Below the pieces are notes generated by a model. The model was not told the origin of the DNA, ran no database searches, and was given only the letters and a program-made list of their open reading frames with translations. Shown here one piece after another: positions 1 through 8,989 of a stretch of DNA of 64,000 nt. The first letter of the stretch is position 1; each line of letters opens with the position of its first letter. Source of the DNA: JAKLFA01 sp964450385 (GTDB taxonomy: Bacteria; Omnitrophota; Gorgyraeia; Zapsychrales; JANLHA01); assembly GCA_964450385.1 (NCBI GenBank), contig CAYVEC010000005.1, positions 26,167 through 90,166 on the forward strand. Reading direction: 5' to 3'. Position numbers and translations under genes: made by a program.

Positions 1-2101
1 GCTTAAAAACTTTTTTAACCTCATCAAGGAGACGGGTCTTCATGTCGTCATAGGTCGCATCCCCGCTGCTTGATCCGAACCCCAGAGAGCCTTTCCGACG
101 AAGCATATCGGCCCCAACATTCGACGTCATAAGAATGATCGTGTTACGGAAATCGACCTTGCGGCCAAAACTGTCCGTGAGACGACCGTCCTCCAGGACC
201 TGAAGCAGAATGTTAAAGACATCGGGATGGGCCTTCTCGATCTCATCAAGAAGAACGACCGAATACGGCTTGCGCCGCACCTTCTCGGTCAACTGGCCGC
301 CCTCTTCATAGCCGACATATCCGGGCGGCGCGCCGATGAGACGCGAGACATTATATTTATCCATATATTCCGACATGTCCACCTGAACCAGGGCCTCCTC
401 ATCACCGAACATGAATTCAGCAAGGGCCCGGGCAAGGAGGGTCTTGCCGACGCCGGTCGGCCCCAAGAAAATGAAGGACCCAATCGGCCGGCGAGGGTCC
501 TTGATCCCCGCCCGCGAACGCCGGACCGCGCGCGCGATCGCGCTGATCGCCTCATCTTGGCCCACAACGACATCCCTCATCTTGTTTTCCATCTTCAATA
601 AACGCTCGCTCTCATTCTGTTCGAGACGAACCAACGGGATCTTCGTCCACTGAGACACGACACGCGCAATATCCTCCTCGCCGATGGTCACGGATACATT
701 GTCCCGTTCCGCAGTCCAAGCCCCGCGGATCTTCTCAAGCCGTTCGCGGACCTCACGCTCCTCATCCCGCATCCGCGCCGCCTTTTCGAAATCCTGACTT
801 TTAATAAACGCCTCTTTCTCCTGCTTGAGTTGCTCGATCTTTAATTCAAGTTCCTTAATGTCGGCCGGAACCTCCATCGTCTTGATCCGGGCACGTGATC
901 CGGTCTCATCAAGGATATCAACGGCCTTATCTGGCAAGGCCCGCCCCGAAATATACCGTTCCGAGAGCTTGACCGCCGCGATGATCGCCTCATCCGAGAA
1001 TTTGACACGGTGATGGGCCTCGTATTTATCCCGGAGGCCTTTAAGAATCAGGACCGCCTCTTCCTCCGACGGAGGTTCAACGATCAGGGTCTGGAACCGC
1101 CGCTCGAGCGCCGCGTCCTTCTCGATATGCTTCCGATACTCATCCAGGGTCGTGGCCCCGATACACTGGATCTCTCCGCGCGCCAAGGCGGGCTTCAAAA
1201 TATTCGCTGCATCGATCGCCCCCTCCGCCGCCCCAGCCCCGACGAGCGTATGGATCTCATCAACGAAAAGGACAATCTTCCCTGAGCGCTTAATCTCCTC
1301 CATGATCGCCTTGATCCGCTCTTCAAACTGTCCGCGGTATTTTGTACCAGCGATCATCATGGCGAGGTCCAAAACAACGATCGTCTTGTCCCGAAGGATC
1401 TCCGGCACATCACCCCGAACGATGAGCTGGGCCAGGCCCTCAACGATTGCGGTCTTACCGACGCCGGCCTCTCCGAGGAGGACTGGATTATTTTTCGTTC
1501 GGCGGCTGAGAATCTGGACAATCCGCTCGATCTCCTGCTGCCGTCCAATGACCGGATCAAGTTTCCCCTCACGGGCCATGTGATTCAGATTGCGGCCATA
1601 GGCATCGATCGCCGGGGTCTTCCCCGTAGCCTTCTCCTCCTCCTGCGTCCCGAATCCCGCGACCCCGGACCCAAGAATCTCCATGATCTCGGCGCGCAGC
1701 CGATCAAGGTCAAGCCCGAGATTAAGAAGAACCCGATAGGCCATGCCCTCGCCTTCCTTGACAAGCCCAAGGAGTAGATGTTCCGTCCCGATATAATTAT
1801 GACCGAGGGAACGAGCCTCTTCGGCTGAAAGCTCAAGGGCTTTTTTGGATCTCGGGGTAAAAGGAATATCCCCCATGACCTGCGTCTGAGGACCCGGCTG
1901 GACCATCTTCTCGACCTCGACCCGGATCGTCTCCAGGTCCACCCCCAGCTTCTGCAAGACCGCGGCCGCGACCCCTTCCCCCTCCTTGACCAAACCGAGA
2001 AGCAGATGTTCCGTCCCGATATAGTCATGATTAAAACTTCGCGCCTCTTCCTTGGCGTAGATGATCACCTTCCGTGCCCGCTCCGTGAACCGATTAAACA
2101 T
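1..2101 (-). CDS. clpC: ClpC, AAA+ unfoldase of the ClpCP protease (3' end beyond window)
   Basis: Hsp100/ClpC ATPase that unfolds substrates for ClpP. About 700 residues are visible; the C-terminus runs off the left edge. In order I see the duplicated Clp_N domain (two copies of the IGTEHLLLGLVKEGEG motif in the first 130 residues), AAA-1 with Walker A GEAGVGKT near residue 210, a UVR-like KSQDFEKAARMRDEE segment in the middle domain, and AAA-2 with Walker A GPTGVGKT near 546. The middle domain and UVR segment distinguish ClpC from ClpA. It lies directly behind mcsB, whose stop abuts the ATG at 2101. In Firmicutes, McsB-phosphorylated proteins are delivered to ClpC, so the pairing suggests the same route here. 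Confidence 0.96.
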   Translation of the reverse strand, partial: MFNRFTERARKVIIYAKEEARSFNHDYIGTEHLLLGLVKEGEGVAAAVLQKLGVDLETIRVEVEKMVQPGPQTQVMGDIPFTPRSKKALELSAEEARSLGHNYIGTEHLLLGLVKEGEGMAYRVLLNLGLDLDRLRAEIMEILGSGVAGFGTQEEEKATGKTPAIDAYGRNLNHMAREGKLDPVIGRQQEIERIVQILSRRTKNNPVLLGEAGVGKTAIVEGLAQLIVRGDVPEILRDKTIVVLDLAMMIAGTKYRGQFEERIKAIMEEIKRSGKIVLFVDEIHTLVGAGAAEGAIDAANILKPALARGEIQCIGATTLDEYRKHIEKDAALERRFQTLIVEPPSEEEAVLILKGLRDKYEAHHRVKFSDEAIIAAVKLSERYISGRALPDKAVDILDETGSRARIKTMEVPADIKELELKIEQLKQEKEAFIKSQDFEKAARMRDEEREVRERLEKIRGAWTAERDNVSVTIGEEDIARVVSQWTKIPLVRLEQNESERLLKMENKMRDVVVGQDEAISAIARAVRRSRAGIKDPRRPIGSFIFLGPTGVGKTLLARALAEFMFGDEEALVQVDMSEYMDKYNVSRLIGAPPGYVGYEEGGQLTEKVRRKPYSVVLLDEIEKAHPDVFNILLQVLEDGRLTDSFGRKVDFRNTIILMTSNVGADMLRRKGSLGFGSSSGDATYDDMKTRLLDEVKKVFK

Positions 2102-3157
2102 TTATCCTACCTCCCCTAATTTTTTCCTGATTAGATTCGCCCGTTTGATGTCCCGCGCCGCCGGCGAGAGTCGGCTGCTCTCGATCTTCTGCAGATGGGC
2201 CGGCTGGATCATAATAAGCAGTTCATTGATCGTCTGAAGACTGAAATCATTCAGGATGCCGAGATCGACGCCGAGGCGGACCATCGATAATAATTCGACC
2301 GTCTCCTGGCTCGACATGATGCGCGCGCTCTGAAGAATCCCGAGGGACCGAAAGATCTTATCCTCCAACAGGGGCTTGTTCTGGATCACGAGGGCCTGAC
2401 GCGCCTGCTCTTCCTGCTCGATGATCTGACGGATCAGGCCATTAATATTCTCGAGGATGTCCTCCTCGCTATGGCCGAGTGAGACCTGGTTCGAAATCTG
2501 ATAAAAATTTCCCAGGGCCTGCGTCCCTTCCCCATAGAACCCCCGCGAGGCAAAATTCAACTTGGAGATCGCGGTCATGATCTTGTTGATCTGTTTAGTC
2601 ATGACAAGGGCCGGCAGATGAAGCATGACCGACCCGCGCATCGCGGTCCCCGTGTTCGTCGGGCAGGCCGTGAGATACCCCCAGGCCGGCGAATAGGCGA
2701 AGTCCAAAAAACCCGACATCTTGTCGTCGATCGTCCCGATGATCTTCCATGCCTCAAAAAGATTAAGGCCCGAATGCATGACCTGAAGACGAAGGTGGTC
2801 CTCCTCATTCACCATGACGGACAGGACCTCCTCGGCCGAGACCACGACCGCCTTGCCCTCGATATCCGATGCGTGCTCATGGCTCATCAGGTGCCGTTCA
2901 ACGAGAAACTCCTTGTCGATATCGTCAAGTTCATTCATCCGAAAAAGGGTCGCGTCCTTAAAATAATCGACGCCCTCAATCGCCTTCTGCACCGCCCCCA
3001 AGACCTGCTGAAGCTCCTTACGGCTCGCGCGGTTCGGAAACGGGACCTTCGAAAGATTCCGGGCGAGACGGACGCGTGTCGACATCACGATGTTCGACGC
3101 CGGGCCCGATCCCTTCAACCATTCTCCTGTCCGTGAAATGAGGTCGTTCAATTTCAT
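2102..3157 (-). CDS. mcsB: McsB, protein-arginine kinase
   Basis: Phosphagen-kinase-fold enzyme that phosphorylates arginines in proteins, marking them for ClpCP. Its 351 residues match the family length. Visible motifs are STRVRLARN (about 26-34), NEEDHLRLQ (117-125), which holds the catalytic acidic loop, and CPTNTGTAMRGS (165-176) with the active-site Cys. A C-terminal RDIKRANLIR segment matches the phospho-arginine-pocket region of McsB. The ATG at 3157 overlaps the end of mcsA by 4 bp, so the two are translationally coupled. No ctsR repressor gene precedes mcsA, unlike Bacillus. Confidence 0.96.
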   Translation of the reverse strand: MKLNDLISRTGEWLKGSGPASNIVMSTRVRLARNLSKVPFPNRASRKELQQVLGAVQKAIEGVDYFKDATLFRMNELDDIDKEFLVERHLMSHEHASDIEGKAVVVSAEEVLSVMVNEEDHLRLQVMHSGLNLFEAWKIIGTIDDKMSGFLDFAYSPAWGYLTACPTNTGTAMRGSVMLHLPALVMTKQINKIMTAISKLNFASRGFYGEGTQALGNFYQISNQVSLGHSEEDILENINGLIRQIIEQEEQARQALVIQNKPLLEDKIFRSLGILQSARIMSSQETVELLSMVRLGVDLGILNDFSLQTINELLIMIQPAHLQKIESSRLSPAARDIKRANLIRKKLGEVG

Positions 3158-3690
3158 GATGCCGATGCCCCCCCCTGTTCCATCCCGCGGATGCGGTCCC
3201 TGAGCTCCGCCGCCTTCTCATAATCCTCGCAGAGAACGGCCTGCTGGAGCTGTTTCTTGAGCTCATCGATCGGCGCTGCGCCCGTCGCCGCAGGCGCCGC
3301 GGACGGTTCCTTGACCACGCTCTGAGGGGCCTTCCCGACATGATGCGCGGCCCCATGGATCTTCTTCAGCAGGGACGATAAACGCCCACGAAAATGGGTA
3401 TAACACTCGCTGCACCCAAGGCGCCCGTATTTCCGAAAATCCTCATAGGTCAGGCCGCAGCTGGCGCAGTGATCAATCTTGACGGCCTTCTCCCCACTTT
3501 CCGCGGGGGTCGCCGTCTTATTAAAATCCGACAGCCCGGCCAGAAGGTCCGCCAGCCCGAACTGCTGTTCCATCTGAAGGCTCTTGCTCTTCGCGCAGTC
3601 CTCGCAGAGATGAAGTTCCGATATCTTGCCGTCAATCAACTCGGTCAAATGGACCGTCGCCTTTTTTTTGCCGCAATCATCACAGCGCAT
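3154..3690 (-). CDS. mcsA: McsA, zinc-binding activator of McsB
   Basis: Small zinc/UVR protein that activates the McsB kinase and binds the ClpC system. Four CxxC pairs are visible (about C3/C6, C29/C32, C75/C78, C93/C96), followed by a C-terminal UVR domain of about 30 residues (LCEDYEKAAELRDRIR). A TTG lies one codon upstream, but GAGGAGG stands 7 nt before the ATG at 3690, so the ATG is chosen, giving 178 residues. The order mcsA-mcsB-clpC is conserved from Firmicutes. The identification is firm from the combination of motifs and neighbours. Confidence 0.95.
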   Translation of the reverse strand: MRCDDCGKKKATVHLTELIDGKISELHLCEDCAKSKSLQMEQQFGLADLLAGLSDFNKTATPAESGEKAVKIDHCASCGLTYEDFRKYGRLGCSECYTHFRGRLSSLLKKIHGAAHHVGKAPQSVVKEPSAAPAATGAAPIDELKKQLQQAVLCEDYEKAAELRDRIRGMEQGGASAS

Positions 3691-3726
3691 CAATCGCCCT
3701 CCTCGTTCGCGTTAAGCATCCCGTCA

Positions 3727-4596
3727 TCAGATATGATAACGCACCCCATCCCGACGGGTTGCCTCGTGCAGCATCTTGAGCATTCGGCGGGTCACCTCCC
3801 CGGGACGCCCATCTCCGATGACCCGTCCGTCCACCTTCACCACCGGAATAAGCTCAGCGGCCGTGCCGGTTAAAAAGCATTCATGGGCATTATAGATCTC
3901 ATGGCGCGTGATGTTGCCCTCAGCCACCGTGAGCCCGCACTTGTCCGCGGTCTCGAGAACGAGCCCGCGGGTAATGCCCTTCAACTGGCCATGGGCCGGG
4001 GTCGAGATCACACCGTTCTTCACAATGAAAAGATTATCCCCGGTACATTCAGCCACATACCCCGACGTGTCGAGCATAATCGCCTCGGAAAATCCGCTGT
4101 TCGTCGCCTCAATCTTAGCGAAGATATTGTTCAAATAATTCAATGTCTTCAGCTGAGGATTCAAAGCCTCGGGATGATTCCGCACCGTCGGAACCGTGAT
4201 CACATCCATCCCGTTCTCGTAGAGCTCTTTCGGATAGAGCGTAATCTTGTCCGCAATGATGATGACAGACGGACGACCAAAACACTTCCGGGGATCGAGC
4301 CCAAGGTCGCCTTCACCCCGGGTCACGATCAAACGGATATAGGCGTCCTTGAGCCCGTTCACGCGCAGGGTCTCCACAACGGCATCGATCATCGCCTGTT
4401 GATTGAACGGGATCGCGATCATCATGGTGTGGGCCGTCTCATACAGCCGCATGATATGCTCTTTGAGCCGAAAGACCAGGCAATCATAAGATCTGATCCC
4501 CTCAAACGCCCCGTCGCCGTAAAGGAATCCGTGATCAAACACCGACACCTTCGCGGCGTCCCGTTCCACAAACTGACCATTCAAATAGATTTTCAT
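3727..4596 (-). CDS. ilvE: Branched-chain amino acid aminotransferase (class IV PLP enzyme)
   Basis: Transfers the amino group between glutamate and leucine, isoleucine or valine; fold-type IV PLP enzyme of 289 residues. Diagnostic features are the N-terminal FDHGFLYGDGAFEGIR block, the PLP-lysine context QLKTLNYLNN (K150) and EAIMLDTSGYVAECTGDN near 185-205. The frame is open further upstream, but AGGTGAGG sits before the ATG at 4596, so that start is used. The end of lolD is only 7 bp upstream. D-alanine aminotransferase and ADC lyase share this fold; the YGDGAFEGIR block and length favour IlvE. Confidence 0.9.
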   Translation of the reverse strand: MKIYLNGQFVERDAAKVSVFDHGFLYGDGAFEGIRSYDCLVFRLKEHIMRLYETAHTMMIAIPFNQQAMIDAVVETLRVNGLKDAYIRLIVTRGEGDLGLDPRKCFGRPSVIIIADKITLYPKELYENGMDVITVPTVRNHPEALNPQLKTLNYLNNIFAKIEATNSGFSEAIMLDTSGYVAECTGDNLFIVKNGVISTPAHGQLKGITRGLVLETADKCGLTVAEGNITRHEIYNAHECFLTGTAAELIPVVKVDGRVIGDGRPGEVTRRMLKMLHEATRRDGVRYHI

Positions 4597-4603
4597 AACG
4601 ACC

Positions 4604-5326
4604 TCACCTGTTGTCTGACTGCTTTTTCTCCTCGATTCGGCCATCCTGCAAATAAATCACCCGGTCCATCCCTTGGGCGATCTGGCGGTCATGCGTCACA
4701 ATGACCAGAGTGGCTCCATACTGTCCCTGAACCGTTTTCAGCAATTCAATGATCTCACGGCCGCTCACGGAATCGAGATTCCCCGTCGGCTCATCGCAAA
4801 AGACGATCCTCGGCCGATTGATCAGGGCCCGCGCGATCGCCACGCGCTGCTGTTCCCCCCCGCTCAATTCACTCGGGCGGTGGGCGGCCCGGTCCAAAAG
4901 CCCGACCTTTTTTAAAAATTCCCGTCCCTGGTCTCGGATCGCGGACGTCATCCCGCTCTGATGCCGGATCATGAGCGGAAGCACGACATTCTCAAGCGCC
5001 GTGAATTCCGGGAGAAGATGATAGAACTGAAAGACAAAACCCATACATTCATTCCGGAACCGTGACCGTTCGCGCTCTTTCATGCGGTAGACATCCTTCG
5101 CGTCAAAGAGCACCTGGCCCTGATCGGGCTCATCAAGCCCTCCGAGAACATTGAGGAGGGTCGATTTCCCCGCTCCCGATGGACCAACCATCGCAACCGA
5201 CTCATTCTCCCGAATGATCAGAGTGATCTCCCTCAGGACCATAACCTCCTTGACATGGTCCCGATAGGTCCGGCACACCCCGACGGTCTGAAGCATCCCG
5301 ATCTTTTTTTTCTCATGCGTCATCAT
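4604..5326 (-). CDS. lolD: LolD-type ABC transporter ATPase
   Basis: ATPase of a lipoprotein-releasing (Lol) or MacB-type ABC system at the inner membrane. The 240 residues carry Walker A GPSGAGKST (48-56), signature LSGGEQQR (about 160), Walker B VFCDEPTG and the switch histidine in VTHD. The QFYHLLPEFTALENV region is typical of the LolD/FtsE/MacB class. Its ATG overlaps the stop of the permease gene (ATGATGA), so the two are coupled. Its adjacency to a LolC/E-type permease and the many lipoproteins in the window support the Lol role. Confidence 0.9.
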   Translation of the reverse strand: MMTHEKKKIGMLQTVGVCRTYRDHVKEVMVLREITLIIRENESVAMVGPSGAGKSTLLNVLGGLDEPDQGQVLFDAKDVYRMKERERSRFRNECMGFVFQFYHLLPEFTALENVVLPLMIRHQSGMTSAIRDQGREFLKKVGLLDRAAHRPSELSGGEQQRVAIARALINRPRIVFCDEPTGNLDSVSGREIIELLKTVQGQYGATLVIVTHDRQIAQGMDRVIYLQDGRIEEKKQSDNR

Positions 5327-6522
5327 TCGTACCTCAGGGCTTCAACCGTCTCCAGGCGCGCGGCCTTCATCGAAGGGTAGATCGTCGCCAAATAGGTGAT
5401 CAGCATCGATGCGATAATGATGATCACCATGTCACCCAATTGAAGATCGACCGGCACGTGCTCGATCGCATAGATCGCGACCGGGACCCGGACATAATGG
5501 GACAACAGATAGCTCACCCCGCACCCGAGCGCCACCCCCAGGGCCGTCCCGATCAGCCCAATGAGGACCCCCTGCTTGGTGAAGATCCTGCGGATCGAGG
5601 CCCGGGGCACGCCCAGGGATCGCAAAATCCCGATATCATGGATTTTAGACGTGACCGTAACGATCAGGGTGCTCACAATATTAAAGGCCGCGACTAGAAC
5701 CATGAAGATCAGGATCAGGAACAGCCCCCACTTTTCAAGAAACAGGGCCTCAAATAAATTTCGGTTCACATCGATCCACGTCCGAACAAGAAAGGAAAAC
5801 CCCACCCCCCCCTGGATCGCGGTCTTCACCTCCTCAGCCAAATACGGGTCTTTGATCTTGACCCCGATGCCGCTGACCGTCCCGGCGGGATAATCAAAAA
5901 TCTGCTGGGCCTTCGCCAAATCCACAAGGAGCAGGTTCATATCGAGATCCACCATGCCGCTGCTAAAAATCCCGACAACCTTCAAATGATACCGCCACCC
6001 GCGGCCCTCGATTCCGGACCCAGGCGCGATGATCGTAATCCTATCCCCCAGTTCAAAACCGAAATACCGGGCAAGTTCCTGGCCAATGATCACCGAGTCG
6101 CCCCGAAGGTCTTTTAAGGCCCCCTGCTTCAAATACTCTTCGCTCTTGGTAATGAGAGGCTCTGTCTTCGGATCGATCCCCCGAATGAGCTGACCGATTG
6201 CGCGTCCCGCGCCGGTCTCCAAAAAAACATTGCCCTGAATATAGGGCGACGTCGCGACGACACCCTTGACCTGCGCGAGCCCCTGCTGGACCGATGGGAA
6301 ATCGCTCACCCCGGTCTCTTTTTCAACAGTGATGTGCGGGGTCGTGCCGATGATCTTATCGCGCAGATTATTGCCGAACCCGGTCATGACACCGGTGACA
6401 ACGATCAGGGCCATGACCCCGATCGCAACCCCCCCGACCGACACGATATTTAGAAAGGCCGTAAACCGGCCTCGGTACATCGTCAGATACCGGAGGCTGA
6501 TAAAATTCTCAAACCGCTGCAT
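5323..6522 (-). CDS. LolC/LolE-family lipoprotein-releasing permease
   Basis: Inner-membrane FtsX/MacB-type permease expected to extract lipoproteins and pass them to the periplasmic carrier. The 399-residue protein has an N-terminal membrane helix (about 20-45), a large periplasmic MacB-core domain, and three C-terminal helices (about 270-390) in an FtsX domain ending PSMKAARLETVEALRYE. GGAGGGGGAGG precedes the ATG at 6522; the upstream in-frame TTG is ignored. The start overlaps lysS by 14 bp. Only one permease gene is present, so the complex would be a homodimer as in LolF-type systems, unless a second copy lies elsewhere. Confidence 0.9.
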   Translation of the reverse strand: MQRFENFISLRYLTMYRGRFTAFLNIVSVGGVAIGVMALIVVTGVMTGFGNNLRDKIIGTTPHITVEKETGVSDFPSVQQGLAQVKGVVATSPYIQGNVFLETGAGRAIGQLIRGIDPKTEPLITKSEEYLKQGALKDLRGDSVIIGQELARYFGFELGDRITIIAPGSGIEGRGWRYHLKVVGIFSSGMVDLDMNLLLVDLAKAQQIFDYPAGTVSGIGVKIKDPYLAEEVKTAIQGGVGFSFLVRTWIDVNRNLFEALFLEKWGLFLILIFMVLVAAFNIVSTLIVTVTSKIHDIGILRSLGVPRASIRRIFTKQGVLIGLIGTALGVALGCGVSYLLSHYVRVPVAIYAIEHVPVDLQLGDMVIIIIASMLITYLATIYPSMKAARLETVEALRYE

Positions 6523-7990
6523 CAGATGCCTCCCCCTCCGCGCCATCCCCTGCGGGCTTCAATAACGGGAACAGGATCACGTCACGGATCGACGGGGAGT
6601 CCGTTAAAAGCATCACCAGCCGGTCGATCCCGATCCCGAGCCCCCCAGCCGGCGGCATCCCGTATTCCAGGGCCGCGATATAATCCTCATCACACGTCCG
6701 CATCCCGGTCTCCTGATCGTCTTTGAGGTCCTCCAGGAACCGCGCATGCTGCTCCTGCGGGTCATTCAACTCTGAATAGGCGTTCCCGATCTCCATGCCC
6801 GCGACAAAACACTCAAACCGCTGCGACAGGGCTGGCTGCTCAGGCTTCACCTTTGCCAAGGGGCAGAGAAAGGTAAAGTAATCTGTAAAAAAGACTGGGT
6901 TAAGGCTTTTGTCCTCCTCGAGGATGTCCTCAACGATCTTCATCACGGCAGACCTCGTGAGCACATCGATCGTCACCTTGCCCCCCTTGTGACGCTTGAC
7001 CTTCTCGAGCATGACCTCTGCGCTGTCTTCCGGGTCGATGTCAAACCTCTCCTTGATGACTCCAGCAAAGCTCCGCCGTTCCCACGGGGGAGTAAAATCG
7101 ATCTCCCCGCCCTGATAGGGCACCTTAAAGCTCCCGTACAGTTCCTGAGCAAGGCTGCTCACCATCCGTTCCATCAGATCCATCATGTCCTGAAAATCGC
7201 CGTAGGCCTGGTAGGCCTCGAGCATGGTAAATTCAGGGTTGTGCCGCGTCGAGATCCCCTCGTTTCGAAAATTCCGGTTGATCTCGTAGACCCGGTCAAG
7301 CCCCCCGACCAATAACCGTTTCAAATAAAGTTCAGGCGCGATCCGCAGATAGACATCCATATCATACGTGTTGTGGCGGCTCTTGAATGGCCGGCCGCGT
7401 GCGCCGCCTGCCATAGGCTGAAGCATCGGGGTCTCGACCTCAAGGAACCCACGCTGATCAAGGAACGAACGGATCAACGCAATGATCCGGCTCCGCTTAA
7501 TGAAGATGTCCCGGACCTCGGTGTTCGCGATAAGATCAACATAGCGCTGGCGATAGCGGATCTCAACATCCTTGAGCCCATGCCATTTCTCAGGAAGACA
7601 CATCAGGGATTTGCTCAAGAGCGTCATCTCCGTCACCCGGACGCTCTTCTCCCCCATCTGCGTCGTGAACAATTCGCCCTTCACCCCGACGATATCGCCG
7701 ATATCAAAGAGCCGCACCACATCAAAGGCCGCCTCGCCGACATTATCCTTGCGGACAAACAGCTGGATCTTATCGGTCATGTCCCGCAGGTCCATGAACA
7801 TAACCTTGCCGTGTTTGCGGTTGGCCATGATCCGGCCCGCGACCGTCACCGCCCTGCCCTCAGCAAAATCAGCGAGAACCGAGGCAACCGATTCGACACC
7901 ATCAAAACGCCTTCCATAGGGATCGATCCCCTGGCCGCGCAAGGCCGTGAGTTTTTCCTTCCTAACCTGCTTTATTTCATCAACTTCCAT
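6509..7990 (-). CDS. lysS: Lysyl-tRNA synthetase, class II
   Basis: Charges tRNA-Lys. The 493 residues comprise an N-terminal OB-fold anticodon-binding domain (about 50-145, ending near the class II RYRQRYVDLI motif 1) and the class II catalytic core. Motif 2 is FRNEGISTRHNPEFTMLEAYQAYGD and motif 3 GLGIGIDRLVML. The ATG at 7990 has AAGGA about 8 nt upstream. It is the first gene after a perfect consensus promoter (8080-8108) and leads the lysS-lol-ilvE-mcsA-mcsB-clpC run. The roughly 80-nt leader shows no T-box features. Confidence 0.97.
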   Translation of the reverse strand: MEVDEIKQVRKEKLTALRGQGIDPYGRRFDGVESVASVLADFAEGRAVTVAGRIMANRKHGKVMFMDLRDMTDKIQLFVRKDNVGEAAFDVVRLFDIGDIVGVKGELFTTQMGEKSVRVTEMTLLSKSLMCLPEKWHGLKDVEIRYRQRYVDLIANTEVRDIFIKRSRIIALIRSFLDQRGFLEVETPMLQPMAGGARGRPFKSRHNTYDMDVYLRIAPELYLKRLLVGGLDRVYEINRNFRNEGISTRHNPEFTMLEAYQAYGDFQDMMDLMERMVSSLAQELYGSFKVPYQGGEIDFTPPWERRSFAGVIKERFDIDPEDSAEVMLEKVKRHKGGKVTIDVLTRSAVMKIVEDILEEDKSLNPVFFTDYFTFLCPLAKVKPEQPALSQRFECFVAGMEIGNAYSELNDPQEQHARFLEDLKDDQETGMRTCDEDYIAALEYGMPPAGGLGIGIDRLVMLLTDSPSIRDVILFPLLKPAGDGAEGEASDAAV

Positions 7991-8079
7991 AGAAACATTC
8001 CTTGTCTGAAGACTGTGTTAACCAACGAACCCCCATGAAAAGACATTTTTGGGCTTATAAAGGTAATTTTAATATTAGG

Positions 8080-8108
8080 ATTATATAGAAAAAGGATAGG
8101 TGTGTCAA
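8080..8108 (-). promoter_or_regulatory. Consensus sigma-70 promoter of the lysS operon
   Basis: Reading the minus strand, TTGACA (8108-8103) is followed after 17 nt by TATAAT (8085-8080), a perfect match to both hexamers with ideal spacing. The start of transcription would be near 8073, leaving about 80 nt of leader before lysS. Confidence 0.88.
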
Positions 8109-8129
8109 TCAAAAGCGGCGGCAGGAGAC

Positions 8130-8150
8130 GCGCCAAACAGTCCTTGGCGC
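8130..8150 (-). terminator. Possible hairpin after lpxI
   Basis: A 7-bp stem (GCGCCAA/TTGGCGC) with a 7-nt loop lies between the lpxI stop and the lysS promoter. No U-run follows on the minus strand, so intrinsic termination is doubtful; it may only stabilise the lpxI 3' end. Confidence 0.35.
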
Positions 8151-8173
8151 ATAAACATCAAACTATTTGATTT

Positions 8174-8989
8174 TTAAGAAGATACAACACAAATCCCCGC
8201 CTGATTCGCGGATCGGATCAATCGTTCTTGATCGAGGATGAGGGTCTTTCCGGCTTCGATCCCAAGGCACGAACACCGTGCCCGCCGCATAACCTGGACC
8301 GTGCGCGGACCCACAACAGGGACATCGAAACGGGCGTCTTGTTTGGGCTTGCTGGTCTTGACCACAACCGCGCCCTGCCGGGCGATCAGCCCCCCGCGCA
8401 GAATACATCGGTCCGTCCCCTCCATCGCCTCGATCGCAACGATCGCCTTCTTTTTAACGACCACTGTCTGCCCGATGTCGACCCCGCCGATCATTTTGGC
8501 AATGGTCTTGCCAAACTCAATATCAGCCAACTCAGTCTCCGACGGCCCGCGCTCGGTTAGCGTGCCCTGAGGCGCTAAGAAATCCCGAAGAAGCAGGGTC
8601 GAATCAAGGACCCTCAAGTCATGCCGTTCCAAGAGATCAGAAACCGCTGAAAAGATCGTATCGGCCTTGCGGTCGTTCAAGGCGTCAAAAAAGGCCTTGA
8701 CCACGGCATCGCCCTGGACGCTCGGATCAAAAAGATTCCGCTGGCTGACCTGTCCAGCCATGATCACCTCGCGGACCCCATGGCTCTTAAAAAAATCAAG
8801 CCCCTTGCGGATCTCTCCGACGCGGACCCGGGTCATGCGGTCCACACACGGCCCGAGCAGCCAGGAGGCATCGCCCCGAATGCCGACAGCCACCACCGTG
8901 ATCCCCTGACGTTTTGCCGCGCGGGCAAGGAGAATCGGAAAATGGCCGTTCCCGGCAACGAGACCGATCGTCTTAGTCTTTTCCCTCAT
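8174..8989 (-). CDS. lpxI: LpxI, UDP-2,3-diacylglucosamine diphosphatase
   Basis: Hydrolyses UDP-2,3-diacyl-GlcN to lipid X, the fourth step of lipid A synthesis; LpxI replaces LpxH in many non-enterobacteria. The 271-residue product has the family's N-terminal IGLVAGNGHFPILLARAA block and a C-terminal catalytic domain with GPRTVQVMRRA and KTLILD. The ATG at 8989 fits the family length (about 275); the open frame upstream would run into lpxA. It overlaps the end of lpxA by 17 bp and is the last gene of the bamA-lpx operon. LpxB is not in the window. Confidence 0.92.
   Translation of the reverse strand: MREKTKTIGLVAGNGHFPILLARAAKRQGITVVAVGIRGDASWLLGPCVDRMTRVRVGEIRKGLDFFKSHGVREVIMAGQVSQRNLFDPSVQGDAVVKAFFDALNDRKADTIFSAVSDLLERHDLRVLDSTLLLRDFLAPQGTLTERGPSETELADIEFGKTIAKMIGGVDIGQTVVVKKKAIVAIEAMEGTDRCILRGGLIARQGAVVVKTSKPKQDARFDVPVVGPRTVQVMRRARCSCLGIEAGKTLILDQERLIRSANQAGICVVSS

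Noticed and set aside
1700..2040. Direct DNA repeat (AGATGTTCCGTCCCGATATA twice)
   Set aside because: It is the duplicated Clp_N motif inside clpC, not a separate repeat element.
7991..8073. Possible T-box or lysine riboswitch in the lysS leader
   Set aside because: The leader is only about 80 nt with no T-box sequence or comparable fold.
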